64,000 nt of DNA, taken from Dehalogenimonas sp. THU2 (GTDB lineage: Bacteria; Chloroflexota; Dehalococcoidia; Dehalococcoidales; Dehalococcoidaceae). The position numbers and the translations under genes were made by a program. Below, in pieces: positions 42,283 to 51,195 of the stretch. The notes below the pieces were generated by a model, which was given only the letters and a program-made list of their open reading frames with translations, was not told the origin of the DNA and did no database searches. Every line of letters starts with the position of its first letter. Positions within the stretch are counted from its first letter, which is position 1. The DNA lies in NCBI RefSeq assembly GCF_039749495.1, contig NZ_JBDLLU010000009.1, forward strand, positions 21,030 through 85,029, in the 5' to 3' direction.

Positions 42283-43246
42283 TTCGCTATCAGAAAAATA
42301 TGATTTCGGCGCCTGGCTGGACTCCCGCAGGCTGGACCTTTCCCCGACCGGCATCGACACCCTCTGGCTGAACATCACCCGCCTGTGTAATCAGGCGTGC
42401 CGTCACTGCCATGTCAACGCCTCGCCCGAAACCCCGCTTCACATGAGTGAGGATGTAATTAACGCGTGTTTAGCTGCACTCGAAACAAATGATCAGATCT
42501 CAAAGGTGGATATCACCGGCGGCGCCCCTGAGTTACATCCGCGGTTCGAGCACCTGGTGAAAACGATCCGAGCCGCGGGCAAGCAGGTTATCGTGCGTCA
42601 TAACCTGACGGTGACTATCGACGGCCACCCGCTTTCCGGCGAGCCGAAAGACCATCTGCCCCGCTTCTTCGCCGAAAATAACGTCCAGGTGCTGGCTTCA
42701 TTGCCTCACTATTCCGATATAGCCACCGATATGGTACGCGGACGGGGTGTCTTTGAAAAAAGCATCGAATCGCTCCGCAGACTTGCCGCGGCGGGTTACG
42801 GCATTACTCCGGGCCTGTCTCTGAAGCTGGTGACAAATTGCGACGGCCCTTTGAGTTGCGCCGGCAGAGCCGCTCTGGAAAATGGATTTCGTGATTCCCT
42901 CGCCAGATACGGCATCAACTTCGATGATCTCCTGACCGTGACCAACATACCGGGCGGCCGCTATGCTGAGACACTCCGGCGGGAAGACGCATACGAGGCC
43001 TACATGACCAGTCTGTTCGATTCGGCGAGCGAGACAGCGGCCCGGGTCGCCGTCTGCCGCTCACTTGTAAGCGTCGGCATCGATGGCCGCCTCTACGATT
43101 GTGATTTCAACCAGGCAGCCGGTTTACCCATCGGTTTGGGGCGCCCGGCGACCATCTTCGATTTCGATTACAACGCTCTGCTTGAGCGTAAGATCAATTT
43201 CGCCAGCCACTGCTTCGGTTGCATCACCGGAGCCGGCAGCGGCTGA
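42266..43246 (+). CDS. Radical SAM protein ArsS-like (arsenosugar biosynthesis)
   Basis: This 326-aa protein has the radical SAM CxxxCxxC in ITRLCNQACRHCHVNASPET, TGGAPELHP, and the ArsS/DUF3641 C-terminal part with VLASLPHYSD, RGRGVFEKSIESLRRLAAAG, NIPGGRYAETL and VGIDGRLYDCDFNQ, ending HCFGCITGAGSG. ArsS builds the sugar-arsenic bond using methylated arsenic and a radical adenosyl intermediate. The ATG at 42266 has GAGGT upstream and gives a 17-base overlap with the glycosyltransferase, so the pair is coupled. No arsM is in the window. The C-terminus is slightly shorter than the usual family end. Confidence 0.87.
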   Translation: MPKLDNSLSEKYDFGAWLDSRRLDLSPTGIDTLWLNITRLCNQACRHCHVNASPETPLHMSEDVINACLAALETNDQISKVDITGGAPELHPRFEHLVKTIRAAGKQVIVRHNLTVTIDGHPLSGEPKDHLPRFFAENNVQVLASLPHYSDIATDMVRGRGVFEKSIESLRRLAAAGYGITPGLSLKLVTNCDGPLSCAGRAALENGFRDSLARYGINFDDLLTVTNIPGGRYAETLRREDAYEAYMTSLFDSASETAARVAVCRSLVSVGIDGRLYDCDFNQAAGLPIGLGRPATIFDFDYNALLERKINFASHCFGCITGAGSG

Positions 43247-43305
43247 AACGGCGATCACAAACTGCCCGTGTAGGCAGTGTTACGAATACTACAATAGGCT
43301 GATCC

Positions 43306-43351
43306 GAAATCCCTCTTAAATCTCTCTTTACGAAAGGGAGAGACGCGAACA
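43306..43351. repeat. Intergenic palindromic repeat, family A (copy 5)
   Basis: The core reads AAATCCCTCTTAAATCTCTC then TTTACGAAAGGGAGAGACGC. It matches the copies at 1146 and 19974 with one inserted A. The rest of the 43247-43399 gap holds a weak ACTGCC/GGCAGT hairpin at about 43261-43279. Confidence 0.65.
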
Positions 43352-43399
43352 AGTGTCTCGTAGCAGAGATAGAGGCGGACGCGTCAACGACTTGGAATT

Positions 43400-45988
43400 T
43401 TAGAATATGACTTTCAAACTCACGATTTCAAAGGGTTTGATTTTCAGTTTAATAACGCCTTCCGCGCAAGCAACATCACCTTCCTCATCTTCCAGCAAAT
43501 TCACCAGACGCACCGCAGAAGGATGACGGATCAGGCTTTGTTCTTCCGCACTGAGTTCGGTCGTACCCCGGGCTGATTTGAAAAAGTGGATATCGGCGTC
43601 GGTCTTCTCCCCATTAGCTTCATAAAGGCGCAGGATGATGCCGCTGCCGTCTTCCGCTTTCTTACAGGCGGTTAAAATGACGTTGCACGGATTGATCTCG
43701 ATGAAGGAGAAGGCCTCCGGAAATACTTTACGCCGCCGCCGCGCGGGATGAAGTTGAAAAGCCATCAAACCGGTGTTCACTTCATGCCCATGTTTATAGG
43801 ATTGCCCGTCCTGCCAGCCGCCCCGGTGGGGATACAGTGAGTACTCGAATTTATATTTTTTGAATTCCTGGGCATCGGGGGTGGGCACCGCCGGTCCGGT
43901 AGTACCGTCGGATGACAGCATGAGGATGCTCCTGAGAAGAGTCGTGTAAATCGCGCCGCCCTTGACCTCATGCGAAGGTAACCCCCTGTTGATAAGCGTA
44001 ATCCCCCGGTCGGCATCGGAATAATCCACCCAATTGAGCGCGGGAAAGATGCCGCACGGTTTTTCCTGCCAATCTTCCTCTACTATCGCCGCCGACTGAT
44101 CCGTGTTGCGGCTGACCGCGCCGAACTGGATCTCCGACGTATATTCCGGGGAGCGGATATCGGTAGCGAATTTGACCCGGAGTTGAATCTGCGGATGACG
44201 GTTATCTATCTTAGTAATGCAATCAATGCGCGGAATATCATGATAAACCACGATAGTTTTAGAAACAGACAGATAACTGTGACGCCACAATACCGGCCGC
44301 AATTTATCCTGCATCCGATACGGCCAGATCAGTGAATAATAATCGCTCTCCAACCGGATGATACGCCGCAACGGCGTTTTTTGAATATCGAAATGCTTCA
44401 TCCGGAATTTACCGAAAGTGACCCCGGCTTCACTCTCCGTCCGGATATCGCCCGCCAGATTCTGCCGGTGATAATAGAGGTCGCCGGTCTCTTCCTCGAT
44501 GACCAACTCATTACCGCGTAAGAGATGCTTGCCGTCCAGGAACACATCGAGAAGTCCGGTACCCGGATCGATCTCAAGGCGGAAAAACTGGTTCTGGATG
44601 CTATTGCCGCGGGTCTTGAGCCGGGATCCGGCGGCGGGCTGGATGCGATTTTTGTGTAAACGGTAGGTCCGGAAACCGAAGGCCGGCACGGAAGCGACAA
44701 ATCCGAGTTTGATCGAATGGACGGAATCGTCGGAATAGCGAGTGGTCTCCAACACCTCGATCTCGATTTCATCTCCGCCGCTTTTAAGCCCGCCCAGACG
44801 CTTCACGATCCCAGGGTCAAAGCCCAGTTCAACCTCAACCCAATTCTTGACCGGCCAGGATAGAGGATTGAAGACGATGATATCATCCGCCGAAGCCAGA
44901 TTGTCCTGGATCAATTCCAGGAAACTATTCAAGATCTGGGAAAGATGAATCTGCAGATATTCAAAATGATGATGGGCTTCCTCGTAGCCTTCATCCATAC
45001 CGGTACCCGGCGCCACATCATGGAAAGCGCCCCACAGGATTTTTTTCCAGTTATCGCGAAACTCATCGGTGGGATAAGGCACACCCAGGAGCCAGCCGAT
45101 GGTGACCCATTTTTCACAAGCCAGAATCATTTGTTCATAATGGCGCAAATTCTGTTTGAGCCAGATGCGGCTGGAGGTGCAATACGGGAAAACCCGAGAG
45201 TAGCGCCCGGAATACTGCTCGCCGTGGCGAACTTCCAATCCGCCCGCTGATTTTTCCATCGCCTCGAAAAAATCGGAGGCCCGGGCGACGACCATGCGAG
45301 CGTCCTCATGAGCACGATTCCACTTCCTTACGGCGGAAATGGTTTCCGGCTGGGGCGGTATCGATCCGCTGCCGGAAGGCATCAGGATATGATCCGTGGC
45401 GGCCACCGATTTCAGCCGGTGATAGCTGTCATCTAGTTCTTCCAGGAACAGTCCAGCCCGATACCCCAACGGCATCCAATGAGTCAGAATGCGGCTTCCA
45501 TCCAAACCCTGCCACCAGAATTCGGTCGGCGCATCCCGGTCCGCGCCGCGGCGAAAAGCGAAATACTTGTATCCTGATTTCAAATAAATCTGCGGCATCT
45601 GCGCGTTGTAACCGAACGCGTCAGCGCCCCACATCACTGGCGTTTCAACGCCGAGCTTCTCGCGGACATAGAGCTTCCCGAACAGTATCTGCCGGACCAG
45701 CGTCTCCCCGCCGGGCAGCATGGTGTCGGACATCAGGTGTTCGCCCCCGGCGATCTCGATCTGACCGGTCTGGGCATACCTTTTAATGCCGTCGAACAGG
45801 CTGGGGCTCCGGCGTTCTATCTCCTCGATAAGCGCAGTCTGCTCGATAAGAAACCGGTAGCCCGGATCAGCCATCAAATCTATAGCTGGCTTAAGTATTT
45901 TTTCGATATTGATATAAAAATAGTCTTCTTTGGTGAAAGCCCAAACGGCGTCATAGTGGCTATGGGGCACTAAATAAACAGTGTGCAA
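43400..45988 (-). CDS. Glycoside hydrolase family 38 alpha-mannosidase
   Basis: GH38 enzymes cleave alpha-mannosides with retention through a zinc-dependent active site. The 862-aa length is usual for the larger bacterial forms. The metal site starts VPHSHYDAVW (His9, His11, Asp13), and the nucleophile lies in VMWGADAFGYNAQMPQI (Asp123). The middle and C-terminal beta domains follow (KNWVEVELGFDPG, and a sandwich ending IKPFEIVSLKVIF). There is no signal peptide, so it is cytoplasmic. The start is TTG with AAGGAG upstream, after a good promoter. It stands alone; a role in mannosylated osmolyte or glycan turnover is inference. Confidence 0.9.
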   Translation of the reverse strand: MHTVYLVPHSHYDAVWAFTKEDYFYINIEKILKPAIDLMADPGYRFLIEQTALIEEIERRSPSLFDGIKRYAQTGQIEIAGGEHLMSDTMLPGGETLVRQILFGKLYVREKLGVETPVMWGADAFGYNAQMPQIYLKSGYKYFAFRRGADRDAPTEFWWQGLDGSRILTHWMPLGYRAGLFLEELDDSYHRLKSVAATDHILMPSGSGSIPPQPETISAVRKWNRAHEDARMVVARASDFFEAMEKSAGGLEVRHGEQYSGRYSRVFPYCTSSRIWLKQNLRHYEQMILACEKWVTIGWLLGVPYPTDEFRDNWKKILWGAFHDVAPGTGMDEGYEEAHHHFEYLQIHLSQILNSFLELIQDNLASADDIIVFNPLSWPVKNWVEVELGFDPGIVKRLGGLKSGGDEIEIEVLETTRYSDDSVHSIKLGFVASVPAFGFRTYRLHKNRIQPAAGSRLKTRGNSIQNQFFRLEIDPGTGLLDVFLDGKHLLRGNELVIEEETGDLYYHRQNLAGDIRTESEAGVTFGKFRMKHFDIQKTPLRRIIRLESDYYSLIWPYRMQDKLRPVLWRHSYLSVSKTIVVYHDIPRIDCITKIDNRHPQIQLRVKFATDIRSPEYTSEIQFGAVSRNTDQSAAIVEEDWQEKPCGIFPALNWVDYSDADRGITLINRGLPSHEVKGGAIYTTLLRSILMLSSDGTTGPAVPTPDAQEFKKYKFEYSLYPHRGGWQDGQSYKHGHEVNTGLMAFQLHPARRRRKVFPEAFSFIEINPCNVILTACKKAEDGSGIILRLYEANGEKTDADIHFFKSARGTTELSAEEQSLIRHPSAVRLVNLLEDEEGDVACAEGVIKLKIKPFEIVSLKVIF

Positions 45989-46028
45989 ATCCGTCTCCTT
46001 CGCCGTGAGACTAAAACTTTACCTTTCT

Positions 46029-46056
46029 ATTATAGCGCGTAATAACTTTTTGCCAA
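46029..46056 (-). promoter_or_regulatory. Promoter of the GH38 mannosidase
   Basis: On the minus strand TTGGCA (46056-46051), 16 bases, then a perfect TATAAT (46034-46029). The TTG start codon is 40 bases downstream, preceded by AAGGAG. Confidence 0.72.
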
Positions 46057-46103
46057 CATAAATATTTCCATAACCGGTACGGTCATCGGAAATCGAATTC
46101 GAT

Positions 46104-46132
46104 TTGACCTTAGTTCCCGTGTGGTTTAGCAT
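46104..46132 (+). promoter_or_regulatory. Candidate promoter of the DUF1622 gene
   Basis: TTGACC (46104-46109), 17 bases, then TAGCAT (46127-46132). The start codon is 59 bases downstream. The -35 box is good and the -10 box moderate. Confidence 0.5.
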
Positions 46133-46191
46133 GGTATCTGTAATGAAACAGGCGCCATGTTCGGAAAAACCGTCGGAAAGGCTCCGGAATT

Positions 46192-46563
46192 ATGCTTGAT
46201 ACCCTGTCACTGGCAGTCGGCATAGCCGCACTGGCGGTAATCGTCTGGGGAGTCCTGCTGGGCGGCGGCGAATTGATCCAGTACGAATACTACCGTTTAA
46301 GATCTATCCCTACCCGCCTCAATTTGAATGAGATCCGCCATATCGTCGCCTCTTACCTCCTCCTGGGTCTGGAATTTCTGATCGCCGCCGATATTATGCG
46401 CACGGTGGCCGGTCCGACCCTGGAGGAACTGGCGGTACTGGGCGGACTCGTGGTGATCCGGACGGTCATAAGCTTCTTCCTTGGGCAGGAAATAAGCGAA
46501 ATACGCCCAACGCCCCACGAGCGGATCGCCAAGGGAACTGGAAAAGAGAAGAAGCCTTTTTAA
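46192..46563 (+). CDS. DUF1622 membrane protein
   Basis: This 123-aa protein has three hydrophobic helices (about 5-27, VGIAALAVIVWGVLLGGGEL; 52-73, VASYLLLGLEFLIAADIM; 82-105, LAVLGGLVVIRTVISFFLG). The central EIRHIVASYLLLGLEFLIAA block is diagnostic for DUF1622. The biochemical function of the family is not established. It is a single gene with its own promoter, upstream of the large sensor kinase in the same direction. Confidence 0.88.
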   Translation: MLDTLSLAVGIAALAVIVWGVLLGGGELIQYEYYRLRSIPTRLNLNEIRHIVASYLLLGLEFLIAADIMRTVAGPTLEELAVLGGLVVIRTVISFFLGQEISEIRPTPHERIAKGTGKEKKPF

Positions 46564-46630
46564 TCCCAATACATCAGTCACAACAAACCGCCATCAACAT
46601 GGGATAAACATCCCGGGGTGTTCCATACGA

Positions 46631-46659
46631 TTGAACCGCTCAAGCGGTTATTATATACT
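46631..46659 (+). promoter_or_regulatory. Promoter of the sensor kinase with a palindromic operator in the spacer
   Basis: TTGAAC (46631-46636) and TATACT (46654-46659) are 17 bases apart. The perfect inverted repeat AACCGCT-CA-AGCGGTT (46634-46649) lies across the -35 box and spacer, where a bound protein could block or modulate RNA polymerase. A second TATAAT lies at 46689-46694 without a matching -35 box. Confidence 0.55.
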
Positions 46660-46717
46660 TGCCAAAAGCTTATCTCTGTTGTCGTGTATATAATCCCATT
46701 AATGAACCGAATGCAGA

Positions 46718-49700
46718 ATGAAAGATAACGCCAGACCGAGTTCCATTCCACTCCCTGTCCGGCCTGTAATCGCTGGAATTCTGGCTTTTGCCGGAATGTA
46801 TATCCTCAGCCGCAATGATTATCTGCTTTTTCACAGCTTCATCGAACTCATCAGCGTGGCTGTGGCATTCGGGATTTTCCTTATCGCCTGGAATGCCCGC
46901 CGTTTTTTAAGCAATGATTACCTCTTGTTTATCGGCGTCGGATTTTTGTTCGTCAGTATTCTCAGCGCAATGCATACCCTGTCCTACCGGGGTATGGGAG
47001 TGTTTGAAGGCTATGAACCGACCGACCTGGCGGCCAAGTTCTGGATCGCCGCCCGATATCTCCAAAGTATCACCCTGCTCATGGCGCCGGTATTCATTTA
47101 CCGCCGCCTGAATACAAACGCCGCCGTCGGTATATTCGGCCTGATAACCGGTTTGGTGATCGTCTCGGTGCTGGTATGGCAAATTTTCCCGACAACCTTC
47201 GTCGCCGGAGAGGGATTGACACCGTTCAAGGTAACCAGCGAATTCGTTATCTCCGGGATTCTGTTGGGGGCTATCTTGCTGCTCCGCCGTAACCGGGACC
47301 GTTTCACCGGCAGTGTGGTGCCTTACCTAACTGCAGCCATGGGAATCAATATCGCCGCGGAGATGGCCTTCACTCTCTATTCCGATGCCTTTGGTTTTTT
47401 CAACGCATTAGGTCATTTCCTATTGATAGTGTCCATCTATTTTATTTACAAGGCTCTCATCGAGACCGGCCTGACCCGACCCTTCGCTCTCATGTTCCAT
47501 GACCTGAAGCAAAGGGAAGAAACACAAAAAGAACGGGCCGCCGAACTGACCAGGGCGAACGACCAGTTGGCCATGGAGATCTCCGAACGCAAAAAAACAG
47601 AAAGCCTTCTCGCCCAGCGCGAAGCCCAATTGCAGCTCAAGCTGGATTCCATCATGTCACCGGAGATGGAGCTGGGTGACCAGGATCTAGCCGCCATCTT
47701 TGATCTTCCAGTAGTTCAGAAAATGATGGAGGATCTGTACAGAGTCACAGGGGTCGGGTTTTCGATAATCGACCTCAAGGGCACCGTGCTGGTTGGCACC
47801 GGATGGCAGGAAATCTGCACCGAATTCCACCGCAAGAGCCCGGCCGCTTGCGCCAACTGCATCGAGAGCGATTTGGCGCTGACCCGGGGGGTTAAAAAGG
47901 GAGAGTTCAAGACCTACAAGTGCAAGAACAACATGTGGGATATCGTCACGCCTTTGTACATCGGCGACAAACACATAGCTAACGTTTTCACCGGTCAGTT
48001 CATGTTCGATGACGAAACACCGGACCTGGAAACTTTCTCCCGCCAGGCTGAGGAATTCGGTTTCGACAAAGCGGCATACCTCGACGCGCTGAACCGGGTG
48101 CCGCGCCACAGCCGTGCGAAAGTAGCCGATCTGATGGACTTTTTCACTCGTTTTGCGACCATGATCTCCGACCTGGGCTACGGCAATCTCAAGTTGGCCA
48201 AGTCGATCGCAGACCAACAACAAACCGCCAAGGCTCTTGGAGAGATACAGGCTGATCTGAACCGCGCCCAAGAGGTGTCCCACCTGGGAAGCTGGCGCAT
48301 GGACATCCAAAAGGATGTCCTCACCTGGTCGGACGAGACCTACCGTATGTTCGAGGTGCCTCCGGGAGAATCGATGACTTACGAGCGATTCCTGGGTTCC
48401 GTTCACCCCGGCGACAGGGAATTTGTCGATCAGAACTGGCAGGCGTCGATCAGGCGAGAACAAAAATACGATATTGAACACCGGATCATAGTGAACGGTA
48501 AGCTTAAGTGGGTTCGAGAGAAGGCGGAACTTGAATTCGCTGACGACGGGTCGCTCCGGGGCGGCTTCGGCATCGTCCATGATATCACCGATCGTAAAAA
48601 AGCAGAAGAAACGATTAGAGCCGCGGCGGAGGAATGGCAGGCGACATTTGACTCCATCACTGACAGCATCATGCTGTTAGACCCCGAACACCGTATCATC
48701 CGGGCTAACCGCGCCTTCTCGGAGACTTTCGGTCTGTCGAGCGAAGCGGCGGTGGGTAAACACTGCTACGAGATCGTCCATGGCACCGCACATGCCCCGA
48801 TTTTTTGCCCTCACGCGCGGACAATGGATTGCGGCGCCGAAGCCAAAGAAGAATTCCTGGAACCAAAGTTGGGCATCTACGTCGAAGCGACAACACTGCC
48901 CATTATCGACAACGCGGGCAAATGCACCGGCTCGGTGCACATTGTGAAGAACATTCACGAGCGAAAGACTGCTGAGGCCGAACGGGAGGAGTTGCTGCGG
49001 CAGGTAGAGAACCAGCGACAGCTATTAGAAAGCACCCTCGACCAGCTTCCTTCAGGCGTGGTCATCCGTGACGTCACCGGCAACCTGGTCATGGGTAACA
49101 GTGAGATCGTCAGGATCTTCGGGCCGCTGCCGCATAATATTTCGGAATTCGATTCGAAATGCTGTTATCACAAGGACGGGACGCAATACACTCCGAACGA
49201 CTGGCCGATGAACCGTACCGTGACCACCGGCGATTCAATAGAGAATGAAGAAATAGAGATCATCCGCGATAACGGTGACCGCCTGACCATCCTGGCAGCC
49301 ACCGCCCCGGTGCGTAACCAGGCCGGAGACGTCATCGCTCATGTCGGCGTCTTCCACGACATCACCGAACGAAAGGTGATCGAACAACAGGTAGAGGTTC
49401 TCTCACGGTTTCCGGCGGAAAATCCCAACCCGGTGTTGCGGGTTAACGCCCAATGTATCCTGTTGTACGCCAACCCGGCCAGCGTCCATGTCGTGGAAGG
49501 CTGGAATGTTACTGTGGGCGGAAAGCTGCCTGATGGTCTATGCAAGGTAGTCACCGCAACATTGGAGTCTGGGGACGATAGGATAATCGAAGAAGATTGC
49601 GGCGGCCGGACTTTCAGTTTCGTCTTCACCCCCATCAAGGAGTACAGATACGTCAACCTCTATGGAAGGGATATAACCGAACGCAAACGAGCGGAACAGG

Positions 49701-50470
49701 CATTACTAAACCTCACATCCGAACTGGAAAACCGCGTCGAGGAACGCACCTTTGAATTGGAAACTGCCCATACCAAGCTCCTGGAGCAACTGGAATTCCG
49801 GGTCCAGGCCGAGGAGTCCCTGAGGTCATTGTCCAGCCGTCTGCTTAATATACAGGAAGAGGAGAGACGCAATATCGCCCGGGAGCTTCACGATCAGACA
49901 GGACAAAGCCTGACCGTCCTGAAACTGATGCTGGGACGGGCAGACCGGGTTGCACCGGATGAGATGAAACCCCTCCTCAAGGATATTTCCGGCATGACGG
50001 CTGAGATCATCAAGCAAGTACGCACGTTGTCGCTCTCACTTCGGCCGGGCGTCCTGGACGACCTGGGCTTGGTGGCTGCCATGGAATGGTTATTTAAACA
50101 GCTTCACTCCCAGGCTGGACTCTCAGTGCATTTCGAACACGATGCCCCTGACCGGTTCTCACCGGAAATCAGCATCGCCGTCTACCGGATCACCCAGGAA
50201 TCACTGACCAACATTATGCGTCACGCTGGTGCCAAAGAGGCGGCGGTGACACTGACTTTAAAGGGCGGAAAGCTAATATTACGAATAGAAGACCGGGGGC
50301 ATGGGTTCGATGCCGCTACGCTGAAATCCGGAGGTTCCACCGGTTTATCCGCCATGCGTGAGCGCGCCGCGCTGCTTGGCGGTACCTGTGTTATAGAATC
50401 AGAGCCGGGCAAAGGTACGGTTATCACCATTTCGTTGCCTCTTAACGCATCATATTTACGTACCAGCTGA
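46718..50470 (+). CDS. Sensor histidine kinase: MASE3, PocR, PAS repeats, NarX-type kinase core
   Basis: This 1250-aa kinase has a MASE3-type membrane domain with about seven helices (residues 15-245), a coiled linker, a PocR ligand-binding domain (about 320-495; IFDLPVVQKMMEDLYRVTGV, Cys-containing SPAACANCIESD and YKCKNNMWDIV), and several PAS domains (about 515-620, 630-745, 770-875, 885-960). A second coiled coil (960-1015) leads to a HisKA_3 dimerisation domain with RRNIARELHDQTGQ (phospho-His about 1058) and an HATPase domain. It is followed by a response regulator. Such kinases sense redox or small organic ligands; the signal is unknown. Confidence 0.93.
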   Translation: MKDNARPSSIPLPVRPVIAGILAFAGMYILSRNDYLLFHSFIELISVAVAFGIFLIAWNARRFLSNDYLLFIGVGFLFVSILSAMHTLSYRGMGVFEGYEPTDLAAKFWIAARYLQSITLLMAPVFIYRRLNTNAAVGIFGLITGLVIVSVLVWQIFPTTFVAGEGLTPFKVTSEFVISGILLGAILLLRRNRDRFTGSVVPYLTAAMGINIAAEMAFTLYSDAFGFFNALGHFLLIVSIYFIYKALIETGLTRPFALMFHDLKQREETQKERAAELTRANDQLAMEISERKKTESLLAQREAQLQLKLDSIMSPEMELGDQDLAAIFDLPVVQKMMEDLYRVTGVGFSIIDLKGTVLVGTGWQEICTEFHRKSPAACANCIESDLALTRGVKKGEFKTYKCKNNMWDIVTPLYIGDKHIANVFTGQFMFDDETPDLETFSRQAEEFGFDKAAYLDALNRVPRHSRAKVADLMDFFTRFATMISDLGYGNLKLAKSIADQQQTAKALGEIQADLNRAQEVSHLGSWRMDIQKDVLTWSDETYRMFEVPPGESMTYERFLGSVHPGDREFVDQNWQASIRREQKYDIEHRIIVNGKLKWVREKAELEFADDGSLRGGFGIVHDITDRKKAEETIRAAAEEWQATFDSITDSIMLLDPEHRIIRANRAFSETFGLSSEAAVGKHCYEIVHGTAHAPIFCPHARTMDCGAEAKEEFLEPKLGIYVEATTLPIIDNAGKCTGSVHIVKNIHERKTAEAEREELLRQVENQRQLLESTLDQLPSGVVIRDVTGNLVMGNSEIVRIFGPLPHNISEFDSKCCYHKDGTQYTPNDWPMNRTVTTGDSIENEEIEIIRDNGDRLTILAATAPVRNQAGDVIAHVGVFHDITERKVIEQQVEVLSRFPAENPNPVLRVNAQCILLYANPASVHVVEGWNVTVGGKLPDGLCKVVTATLESGDDRIIEEDCGGRTFSFVFTPIKEYRYVNLYGRDITERKRAEQALLNLTSELENRVEERTFELETAHTKLLEQLEFRVQAEESLRSLSSRLLNIQEEERRNIARELHDQTGQSLTVLKLMLGRADRVAPDEMKPLLKDISGMTAEIIKQVRTLSLSLRPGVLDDLGLVAAMEWLFKQLHSQAGLSVHFEHDAPDRFSPEISIAVYRITQESLTNIMRHAGAKEAAVTLTLKGGKLILRIEDRGHGFDAATLKSGGSTGLSAMRERAALLGGTCVIESEPGKGTVITISLPLNASYLRTS

Positions 50471-50552
50471 TACAGAATTAGGTACCTTTACGGATTCACA
50501 TCAGGTGAAGTTCCGTTATAATTAGAGCATGAACAATTAGGGTGTGTTAGAC

Positions 50553-50960
50553 ATGACAAGCATATTATTAGCCGATGACCACAAAATCGTCAGGCAGGGC
50601 GTCAGGGCCCTTTTAGAATACGAGCCGGACTTTGACATTGTGGGCGAGGCCGGCGACGGCGCCGAAGCGCTGGCGATGCTGGATAAGATCCGGCCGGACG
50701 TGCTGGTGACCGATCTATCAATGCCAGCTTACACGGGAATTGAGCTGGCAGAAGAGATCAGGAAGCGACGATGGCCGACCAAGGTCATCATCCTTTCCAT
50801 GCACGGTGATGACCCATATGTGCTCCGGGCGCTTTCTTCCGGCGCCAGTTGTTATGTGCTGAAAGAATCCGGGGTCGAGCATACGGTGATCGCCATACGC
50901 AAGGCGTTGGCGGGAGAGCGGTACGTCAGCCCGCCGCTGGTGATGCCGTCGCAACAATAG
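50553..50960 (+). CDS. NarL-type response regulator receiver lacking an HTH domain
   Basis: This 135-aa receiver has the acid pair LADDHK (Asp8, Asp9), phospho-Asp54 in VTDLSMP, the conserved Ser in VIILSMHGDD and Lys in YVLKESG, and the NarL-type linker start KALAGERYVSPPL. Family members are usually 210-220 aa with a LuxR-type helix-turn-helix, but this one stops after MPSQQ and no frame downstream continues into an HTH. It may be a truncated regulator, or a stand-alone receiver acting by protein contact. It lies 82 bases after the kinase and is probably co-transcribed. Confidence 0.88.
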   Translation: MTSILLADDHKIVRQGVRALLEYEPDFDIVGEAGDGAEALAMLDKIRPDVLVTDLSMPAYTGIELAEEIRKRRWPTKVIILSMHGDDPYVLRALSSGASCYVLKESGVEHTVIAIRKALAGERYVSPPLVMPSQQ

Positions 50961-51124
50961 GTTTGTTCGATACCGCTGATTCCGGCCGACCCAATATCCT
51001 GCGGATTTCACAACTGATGTGCTATGCGATCTCTCATGTGATCTAATTCCCGTAACCCCCTTTCAAAATACCATTTTTGCACTGCGTCTTTAATCGAAGA
51101 TTCGATTGGGACAAACTGCTTGCC

Positions 51125-51153
51125 TTGACATTAGTCCTATTTGTTGTTAATAT
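51125..51153 (+). promoter_or_regulatory. Promoter of the sulfur/Fe-S operon
   Basis: A perfect TTGACA (51125-51130), 17 bases, then TAATAT (51148-51153). Transcription would start near 51160, inside the inverted repeat described separately. Confidence 0.72.
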
Positions 51154-51159
51154 CAGTTT

Positions 51160-51178
51160 GTTGATGAGTTTTATCAAC
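51160..51178 (+). promoter_or_regulatory. Putative operator of the Rrf2 regulator
   Basis: GTTGAT, seven bases, ATCAAC makes a perfect inverted repeat at the predicted transcription start, between the -10 box and the Rrf2 gene. A dimeric Rrf2 repressor bound here would block initiation, consistent with autoregulation of the whole operon. Confidence 0.5.
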
Positions 51179-51195
51179 TTTCGGTGGAGGAACCA

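Noticed and set aside
47687..48580. 297-codon minus-strand open frame inside the sensor kinase
   Set aside because: It is a mirror of the PocR and PAS coding sequence on the opposite strand. No ribosome binding site or recognisable motif.
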